From assembly GCA_903873975.1 (NCBI GenBank), contig CAIQQN010000270.1, forward strand, positions 1 through 35,027: a stretch of DNA of 35,027 nt, in the 5' to 3' direction. This document shows, piece by piece, positions 29,944 to 35,027 of the stretch; the first letter of the stretch is position 1; every line of letters starts with the position of its first letter. Origin of the DNA: an uncultured Anaerolineales bacterium (GTDB lineage: Bacteria > Chloroflexota > Anaerolineae > Anaerolineales > Villigracilaceae). Below the pieces are notes generated by a model that saw only the letters and a program-made list of their open reading frames with translations, was not told the origin of the DNA and made no database searches. Made by a program: the position numbers and the translations under genes.

Positions 29944-31479
29944 ATGCCTTCCCCCCTCGTCGAATGCATCCCCAACTTTTCCGAAGCCCGCCGGTCGGAA
30001 GTGGTCGAAGCCATCGTCGCTGCCATTGCCGCAGCCGGAGTGACCGTGCTAGACCGCCACTCCGATAGCGATCACAACCGCACTGTTGTCACCTATGTCG
30101 GCTCACCTGGAGCAGTCGAGGAAGCCGCCTTCCAGGGCGTCCGCAAGGCCGCCGAACTTATCAACCTGGACAAGCACACCGGTACTCACCCGCGCATCGG
30201 CGCCACCGACGTGGTCCCATTCGTACCGCTCTCCGAGGTCAGAATGGAAGATTGCGTCGCCATGGCTCGCCGCTTGGGCGAACGCGTTGGCCGCGAACTG
30301 AACCTCCCGGTCTACCTGTACGAGGAAGCTGCCACGCAACCCGCACGGGTCAACCTGGAAAACATCCGCCGCGGGCAGTACGAAGGGCTCAAGGTGGAGA
30401 TCGAAACCCACCCGGAGCGCAAACCGGACTTCGGTCCGTCCCGCCTTGGTACCGCCGGTGCTACCATCATCGGGGCACGCCATCCACTCATCGCTTACAA
30501 CGTTTATCTGGATACCGGTGACGTGGCTATTGCCAAGGCTATCGCCAAAGCAATCCGCCAATCGTCCGGTGGGTTACCATGCGTCAAGGCGCTCGGGATG
30601 CTTGTGGATGGCAAGGCGCAGGTCTCGATGAATCTAACCAACTTCCGTCAGACTCCGGTCTACCGCGCGGTCGAGGCCATCCGCCGCGAGGCTGCCCGTT
30701 ACGGCGTCAGCGTCCATCACAGCGAACTGGTTGGGCTGATCCCGCAGGAGGCGTTGATCGATTCAGCGGTCTGGTACTTGCAGCTGGACGGTTTCAATGC
30801 CGACCAAGTCCTTGAGCAGCGCCTTTACGCGGCCGCGGCGATATCCGGACCCGCAACCGGCATTTCCTTCCTCGACGATCTCGCCGCGGCAACTCCCACT
30901 CCCGGCGGCGGTTCCGCTGCCGCGCACGCCGGAGCGATGGGAGCGGCCCTGGTCGCTATGGTGGCCCGGCTGACGATCGGCAAGAAGAAGTACGCGGCTG
31001 TCGAAGCCCAGATGAATGAGATTCTGAACCAGGTCGAGCGCCTGCGCCGCGAATTGACCGCTGCCGTGGACGAGGATGCGCAGGCTTTCGAGGGCGTGCT
31101 GGCCGCCTTCAAACTGCCGAAAGCCACGCCCGAGCAGGAGAAAGTTCGCGCGGAGGCCATCGAGAAAGCCACCCTGCAGGCCGCACAGGTTCCGCTCGCG
31201 GTGGCCGAGAAATCTGTCAGTGTGATGGCACTGGCTGAACGGGCGGTGGCTCTCGGCAACCTGAACGCCATCAGTGACGGGGCGTCAGCGGCCGCCATGG
31301 CGCACGCAGCGCTGACTTCCGCCGGCTACAACGTGCGCACCAATGTCAATAGCCTGGCTGACAAAGACGCCGGAGAACCTCTGCTCAGCAAATTACACAC
31401 ACTCGAAGGAAAGGCCGTCAAACTCGAAAAAAACATCCAGAAATCCATCCAGGAGCGCGGGGGGTTCTCGCTGGCATGA
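29944..31479 (+). CDS. ftcD: Bifunctional glutamate formimidoyltransferase / formimino-THF cyclodeaminase
   Basis: Cytoplasmic enzyme of 511 residues from histidine breakdown. It moves the formimino group of formiminoglutamate to tetrahydrofolate and then releases ammonia to give methenyl-THF. Residues 1-300 are the transferase (VECIPNFSEARR, SDSDHNRTVVTYVG, KHTGTHPRIGATDVVPF, GTAGATIIGARHPLIAYN). Residues about 305-505 are the helical cyclodeaminase (FLDDLAAATPTPGGGSAAAH, then MGAALVAMVARLTIGKKKY). No ribosome-binding site is visible before the ATG. The stop overlaps the next gene by four bases (ATGA). No hut genes are in the window. Strong assignment. Confidence 0.94.
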   Translation: MPSPLVECIPNFSEARRSEVVEAIVAAIAAAGVTVLDRHSDSDHNRTVVTYVGSPGAVEEAAFQGVRKAAELINLDKHTGTHPRIGATDVVPFVPLSEVRMEDCVAMARRLGERVGRELNLPVYLYEEAATQPARVNLENIRRGQYEGLKVEIETHPERKPDFGPSRLGTAGATIIGARHPLIAYNVYLDTGDVAIAKAIAKAIRQSSGGLPCVKALGMLVDGKAQVSMNLTNFRQTPVYRAVEAIRREAARYGVSVHHSELVGLIPQEALIDSAVWYLQLDGFNADQVLEQRLYAAAAISGPATGISFLDDLAAATPTPGGGSAAAHAGAMGAALVAMVARLTIGKKKYAAVEAQMNEILNQVERLRRELTAAVDEDAQAFEGVLAAFKLPKATPEQEKVRAEAIEKATLQAAQVPLAVAEKSVSVMALAERAVALGNLNAISDGASAAAMAHAALTSAGYNVRTNVNSLADKDAGEPLLSKLHTLEGKAVKLEKNIQKSIQERGGFSLA

Positions 31480-32453
31480 AGCCGGCCAGAGCAATTGCAT
31501 CTGTTCTCACGGCCGCCAGTCTGATCCTGGCGGCCTGTGGTAACGCGGTCACGGCAGCACCCTCCCCATCTCCAACCTCCCCGCTCCCCACCTGGACCAG
31601 GTTTTCCTCGCCCACTTCCACGCCCAGCCCCGTCCCCACCTCGACCGCCACGCCCATTCCGTGCGACCTGTCGTCGGTGGATTACTGCATCAAGGACGCT
31701 TATTTTGTATTCCAACGTCCCATCGCACCACCGGGAACCGACAGCATCGACCGCGGCTACCCTTTCGGCTCCACCGAAGGTGGCACACGTGAACCGCACC
31801 ACGGGGTGGAGTTCTACAACGCCAGCGGAACGCCCGTCCTGGCGGCCGCGGACGGGGTGGTGTCCTTCGCCGGGAATGACACGGACCAGCTTTTCACTCC
31901 CTGGTCGAATTTTTACGGAAACCTGGTCGTTCTCAAGCACGAATTGCCGGGTACGCCCTATGGAATACTCTACACTCTGTATGCCCATCTATCCAAATTG
32001 GAAGTCACCACGGGCCAGACCGTGACAGCCGGGCAGAAGATCGGGGAGGTCGGAGCGACCGGGGCGGCACGGGGCAGCCACCTCCATTTCGAGGTGCGGG
32101 TGGATCCGAACGACTACGGCTCCACGCTCAACCCGGAACTTTGGCTGGTTCCCCATCCCGGCAACGGGACACTGGCCCTGCTTGCAAGAGACAATGCCGG
32201 GACGACGATTCTTCCAACCTTCAATGTACAGTACTATCCCGACCGGAACCAGCCCGCAACTGCGGCCTACCAGGTAGATGCCTTTGCAGCGGAGATGGTC
32301 AATGCCAGCGATCCTTGGGGCGAGATTGCTGCCATCGGCGACCAGCCTGCCGGGTTGTACCGGGTCACTTCTTTGTGGGCCGGTGTTTTATATGAGAAAT
32401 GGGTCGAAATCCAGCCGGAGAAACTGACCCTGGCAGAATTTATTGTAAAATAG
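31476..32453 (+). CDS. M23-family peptidase lipoprotein
   Basis: Exported peptidoglycan-endopeptidase-like protein of 325 residues. The signal ends at lipobox LILAAC (C21), then a Ser/Thr/Pro stalk runs to about residue 62. The LytM-type domain has H108 in PHHGVEF, YAHLS with H171, and the zinc/catalytic pair in GSHLHFEVR (H202, H204). The second zinc ligand, usually Asp in HxxxD, is Glu here (E112). A further C-terminal beta domain (about 235-320) is of unknown type. It starts four bases inside ftcD, so translation is coupled although the functions differ. Confidence 0.85.
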   Translation: MKPARAIASVLTAASLILAACGNAVTAAPSPSPTSPLPTWTRFSSPTSTPSPVPTSTATPIPCDLSSVDYCIKDAYFVFQRPIAPPGTDSIDRGYPFGSTEGGTREPHHGVEFYNASGTPVLAAADGVVSFAGNDTDQLFTPWSNFYGNLVVLKHELPGTPYGILYTLYAHLSKLEVTTGQTVTAGQKIGEVGATGAARGSHLHFEVRVDPNDYGSTLNPELWLVPHPGNGTLALLARDNAGTTILPTFNVQYYPDRNQPATAAYQVDAFAAEMVNASDPWGEIAAIGDQPAGLYRVTSLWAGVLYEKWVEIQPEKLTLAEFIVK

Positions 32454-32460
32454 AATCGAT

Positions 32461-33102
32461 ATGGAAATGCTGAAGAGATTTGAAACCTTCCTAAGCCCGG
32501 CTGAATGTGAAGTGATGGACGGTCTGGACAGTCCCATCAAGATCCAATCCTTCCTGAATACCATCCCATACAGCGCAGACATATTCTACCGTTGCCCACT
32601 GCGCGTCCTCCGGGAGCGGAAAGCGCACTGCTTCGATGGGGCTTTATTTGCTGCCTCTGCATTTCGGCGCATCGGCCACCCGCCGTTGATCCTGGAACTC
32701 ATCCCAAACGGGCACGATGACGATCATATCCTGGCGCTTTTCAAGCGCCGTAACCACTGGGGAGCGGTGGCGCAGTCAAATTTCACCGGCATACGCTACC
32801 GCGAGCCAGTCTACCGCAGCCTGCGCGAGCTGGTCATGTCGTTTTTCGAAGACTTCTTCAACTCCGCGGGTGAAAAGACCCTGGTCGGCTACCGTGGACC
32901 AATCAACCTGAAAGTTTTCGACCGGCTGGACTGGATGTCCAGCGACACAGGCCTGGAAACGCTGTCCACCGAAATGGACCGCTATCGCGTCCAGCCTGTC
33001 ATCAGCGTTGAAATGGCCGCCAGTCTTGCCCAGGTGGACGAGCGCAGCCTGCGCGCCGGGCTGCTGGGCGCCAACGAAGCCGGCCTGTTCAAGGTACATT
33101 AG
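32461..33102 (+). CDS. Transglutaminase-like superfamily protein (putative)
   Basis: Protein of 213 residues, probably cytoplasmic. The segment RERKAHCFDGALFAASAFRR with C57, followed by LILELIPNGHDDDHILALF with H89, looks like the Cys/His arrangement of the transglutaminase/papain-like fold (Cys on a helix start, His on a following strand). GAVAQSNFTGIRYREPVYRS and LVGYRGPINLKVFDRLDW follow. I know no characterised relative. It starts 8 bases after the M23 gene with no good ribosome-binding site, and ends 2 bases before the aminotransferase gene, so it belongs to the operon. Confidence 0.6.
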   Translation: MEMLKRFETFLSPAECEVMDGLDSPIKIQSFLNTIPYSADIFYRCPLRVLRERKAHCFDGALFAASAFRRIGHPPLILELIPNGHDDDHILALFKRRNHWGAVAQSNFTGIRYREPVYRSLRELVMSFFEDFFNSAGEKTLVGYRGPINLKVFDRLDWMSSDTGLETLSTEMDRYRVQPVISVEMAASLAQVDERSLRAGLLGANEAGLFKVH

Positions 33103-33104
33103 CC

Positions 33105-34274
33105 ATGCAACCATTCACCGATCGCGTCACTCCTCTCCGACCCGAGGGCGCCTATGCCGTCCTCGCCCAGGCCCAGGCCCTCGAAGCCCAGGGAAGGAAG
33201 ATTGTCCATCTTGAAATCGGCCAGCCCGATTTTCCCACGCCCGCCAATGTCAGCGAAGCCGGGATCGCCGCCATCCGCCTTGGGAAGACCAAATATACTC
33301 CTCCGGCGGGAATCCCCCAATTCCGCGCGATCATCGCCGATTATGCCGGGCGATTGCGAGGGCTGAAAATAGATCCCGCCCAAGTGGTCGTCAGCTGCGG
33401 TTCCAAGCCCGGCCTTTTCTTCCCAACCCTGGCCCTGGTCGCCTCGGGAGACGAGGTGCTCTATCCCGATCCCGGTTTCCCCACCTACGAGGCCATGATC
33501 CGCGTGGCGGGCGGGATCCCGGTGCCAGTGCCGTTGCGCGAAGAAAAACAATTCTCCTTCGACCTGGACGTTTTCGATGCGAGCATATCCGAACGAACAA
33601 AGCTGATCGTCCTGAACTCACCCGGAAACCCAACCGGGGGAGTCATCCCGTTCGAAGACCTGGAACATATCGCTGGAAAAGCCCGCCAACACAACTGCTG
33701 GGTGCTCTCGGACGAGATCTACACGCAACTGGTCTATGACGGCGATAGTGCCCATTCCATCGCTGAAATTGACGAAATGCTTGAGCGTACGGTCATCGTG
33801 GATGGGTTCTCGAAGACCTATTCGATGACCGGCTGGAGGCTGGGTTACATGATCACCCCGGTCGCGCTGGCAGAACGGCTGGAGCTGCTCATCACCCATG
33901 CCACCGGCTGTACCGCCGCCTTCACCCAGTACGCCGGGATGGAAGCCCTGACCGGCTCGCAGGATTTCGTGGCTGGGATGGTTTCCGAATACCAGCGCCG
34001 CCGCGACCGTATGCTGGAACTGGTCAACGCCATCCCCGGTGTCCACGCCCAGAAGCCGCAGGGCGCATTTTACATTTTCCCGAATGTAAAATCGTATGGA
34101 TTGAGTTCAAAGGAAATTGCCACCCGATTGATTGACGAGGCTGGTGTGGCCGTGCTGGCTGGAACAGACTTCGGTGCTGGCGGCGAGGGCTACCTCCGGC
34201 TTGTGTATGCCGTTTCGATGGAGGTGATCGAGGAGGGGGTGGAAAAGATGGCAGCGTGGTTCAAGGCGTTTTGA
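33105..34274 (+). CDS. PLP-dependent class I/II aminotransferase (aspartate-type)
   Basis: Cytoplasmic fold-type I aminotransferase of 389 residues. Conserved parts are LEIGQPDFPTP (36-46), the substrate loop KYTPPAGIPQFR, NSPGNPTGG (171-179), SDEIYTQLVY (202-211) and the Schiff-base Lys K237 in GFSKTYSMTGWRLGY. The C-terminal GAFYIFP and YLRLVYAVS complete the fold. The family includes aspartate, alanine and aromatic aminotransferases; the substrate is not determined by the sequence. It is last in the ftcD-M23-transglutaminase-like run and is followed by a strong terminator. Confidence 0.9.
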   Translation: MQPFTDRVTPLRPEGAYAVLAQAQALEAQGRKIVHLEIGQPDFPTPANVSEAGIAAIRLGKTKYTPPAGIPQFRAIIADYAGRLRGLKIDPAQVVVSCGSKPGLFFPTLALVASGDEVLYPDPGFPTYEAMIRVAGGIPVPVPLREEKQFSFDLDVFDASISERTKLIVLNSPGNPTGGVIPFEDLEHIAGKARQHNCWVLSDEIYTQLVYDGDSAHSIAEIDEMLERTVIVDGFSKTYSMTGWRLGYMITPVALAERLELLITHATGCTAAFTQYAGMEALTGSQDFVAGMVSEYQRRRDRMLELVNAIPGVHAQKPQGAFYIFPNVKSYGLSSKEIATRLIDEAGVAVLAGTDFGAGGEGYLRLVYAVSMEVIEEGVEKMAAWFKAF

Positions 34275-34338
34275 CAATGGAGCCCGGAAACTTGCTCTTG
34301 GAAGAAAAAAGAAGATCGCCTTATTACAGAAATAAAGA

Positions 34339-34374
34339 ACAAGCCGGAGGCAAACCAGTCTCCGGCTTGTTTTT
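34339..34374. terminator. Terminator of the ftcD operon, probably bidirectional
   Basis: ACAAGCCGGAG (34339-34349) pairs perfectly with CTCCGGCTTGT (34360-34370), loop 10, followed by TTTT. It lies between the convergent aminotransferase and transporter genes. Confidence 0.85.
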
Positions 34375-34387
34375 CGTATCGGAGGTC

Positions 34388-35027
34388 TCAGGCGTTTTTT
34401 ACTTCAAATGCCCTGGCATCCTGCTCCGCTTTCTTCACGTTGACAAAGGGCAGGACGATCAGGCCCGCCACAAAGAAGAAGATCAGCGAAAGGATGGCCG
34501 GGCGCAAACTGCCAAAGATCTGGTTCACCAGTCCGAAGATCAGCGGCCCGATCCAGGAAGTCCCGCGCTCGCTGATCTCGTAGAAGGAGTAGTACTCGGC
34601 TTGCTTGCCGGAGGGGATGATCTGGGCATAGAGACTGCGGCTGATGGCCTGCGAACCGCCCATCACCAGCGCGATGAATGCTCCCATGATGAAGAATTCG
34701 AGCACGCGGTTTTCACCCTTCAGCCCAAAATAAGCATAGATCACGACACCCGCCCAGATAACCAGGCTGACGATGATCGAGCGCTTGGCGCCCACCCAGT
34801 TGGCAAGTTTACCCCACAGCAGCGCGCCAAAGAACGCCATGAACTGGATCATCAGGATGACAATGATCAAAGTGGACTGGTCCATGCCCACTCCGCCGCG
34901 GATGAGCGGAGCGGCCGCAAAGGTGGACGAGACTGCGATCACCGTCTGGATGCCATCGTTGTAGAGGAAATATGCCAGCAGGTATTTGAGCGTTTCGGGG
35001 AAATTCTTCATTTCCTTGATCGTCGTC
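34388..35027 (-). CDS. UMF1-type MFS transporter, C-terminal half, runs off the window
   Basis: The frame is open from the stop at 34388 to the window edge at 35027. The visible 212 residues hold about six helices (IIVILMIQFMAFFGALLWG, IIVSLVIWAGVVIYAYFGL, FFIMGAFIALVMGGSQAISR, then GPLIFGLVNQIFG and AILSLIFFFVAGLIVLPF). LLAYFLYNDGIQTVI, GGSQAISRSLYAQIIPSGK and EYYSFYEISERGTSWIGPL are typical of the UMF1/Atg22-like MFS group, where this is the second half of a protein of about 420-450 residues. The ATG at 35011 is therefore internal and not the real start. Substrate unknown. Confidence 0.85.
   Translation of the reverse strand, partial: TTIKEMKNFPETLKYLLAYFLYNDGIQTVIAVSSTFAAAPLIRGGVGMDQSTLIIVILMIQFMAFFGALLWGKLANWVGAKRSIIVSLVIWAGVVIYAYFGLKGENRVLEFFIMGAFIALVMGGSQAISRSLYAQIIPSGKQAEYYSFYEISERGTSWIGPLIFGLVNQIFGSLRPAILSLIFFFVAGLIVLPFVNVKKAEQDARAFEVKNA

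Noticed and set aside
1-35027. CRISPR array or toxin-antitoxin pair
   Set aside because: No regularly spaced direct repeats were seen. The only antitoxin-like sequence is the HicB-like part of the DinB fusion, with no toxin gene beside it.

Overview
The window reads as chromosomal DNA of an Anaerolineae-type member of the Chloroflexota. This is inference from gene content, not from a marker gene. The signs are several secreted lipoproteins with Thr/Pro/Ser-rich stalks after the lipobox, a glyA-gcvT fusion, glycyl-radical metabolism beside a haem O synthase-like gene, and many short palindromic intergenic repeats. Base composition looks like the high fifties in %GC, except for a clearly AT-richer block at about 3.25-5.1 kb. 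I see no prophage, transposase, integrase, CRISPR array or rRNA. The one RNA gene is a tRNA-Val.

Layout. 1-978 (-) is the N-terminal part of a CrtI-type phytoene desaturase. It is divergent from a (+) cluster (1219-3246) of a UbiA/CtaB-like prenyltransferase, a hemerythrin and a membrane protein. The AT-rich block (3344-5106, -) holds a DUF1801 protein, a VOC protein and a HicB-DinB fusion. Next come a TolB-like propeller lipoprotein (-), a repeat-filled gap, a GH25-SH3 muramidase (-) and a second repeat-filled gap. On (+) follow an AraC-MGMT repair protein, the MsrP/MsrQ methionine-sulfoxide reductase pair, an M20 peptidase and a membrane protein. On (-) are a stand-alone EF-Tu domain II protein, a lipocalin-like protein, a TfoX-N protein and a 1052-residue SHMT-GcvT fusion. 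The tRNA-Val gene has a duplicated 3' fragment beside it.

From 18.3 kb most genes are (+). There is a FAH-family hydrolase, then (after a HEAT-repeat gene on -) a glycyl-radical operon of activase, DUF5680 protein and trans-4-hydroxyproline dehydratase. Two lipoproteins follow. Next is a sugar cluster of GH13 alpha-glucosidase, YHS protein, ROK fructokinase and an NAD(P)-binding epimerase-like protein. A tight ftcD, M23 lipoprotein, transglutaminase-like, aminotransferase run ends at a clear terminator. The window closes inside a UMF1-type MFS transporter (-).

How the genes fit together. Several act on amino acids and one-carbon units: SHMT-GcvT on Ser/Gly/THF, FtcD on formimino-THF, HypD on hydroxyproline, plus the M20 peptidase and the aminotransferase. 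This fits a heterotroph that feeds on peptides and sugars. The oxygen-sensitive glycyl-radical enzyme beside haem O synthase-like, hemerythrin and MsrPQ genes suggests an anaerobe or facultative organism that meets oxygen. The most distinctive items are the SHMT-GcvT fusion with a GcvT-like middle segment, the HypD operon with an embedded DUF5680 gene, the lone EF-Tu domain II protein, the HicB-DinB fusion, the tRNA-Val 3'-end duplication, the palindromic repeats and a recurrent TTGGTAnAAT extended -10 element.
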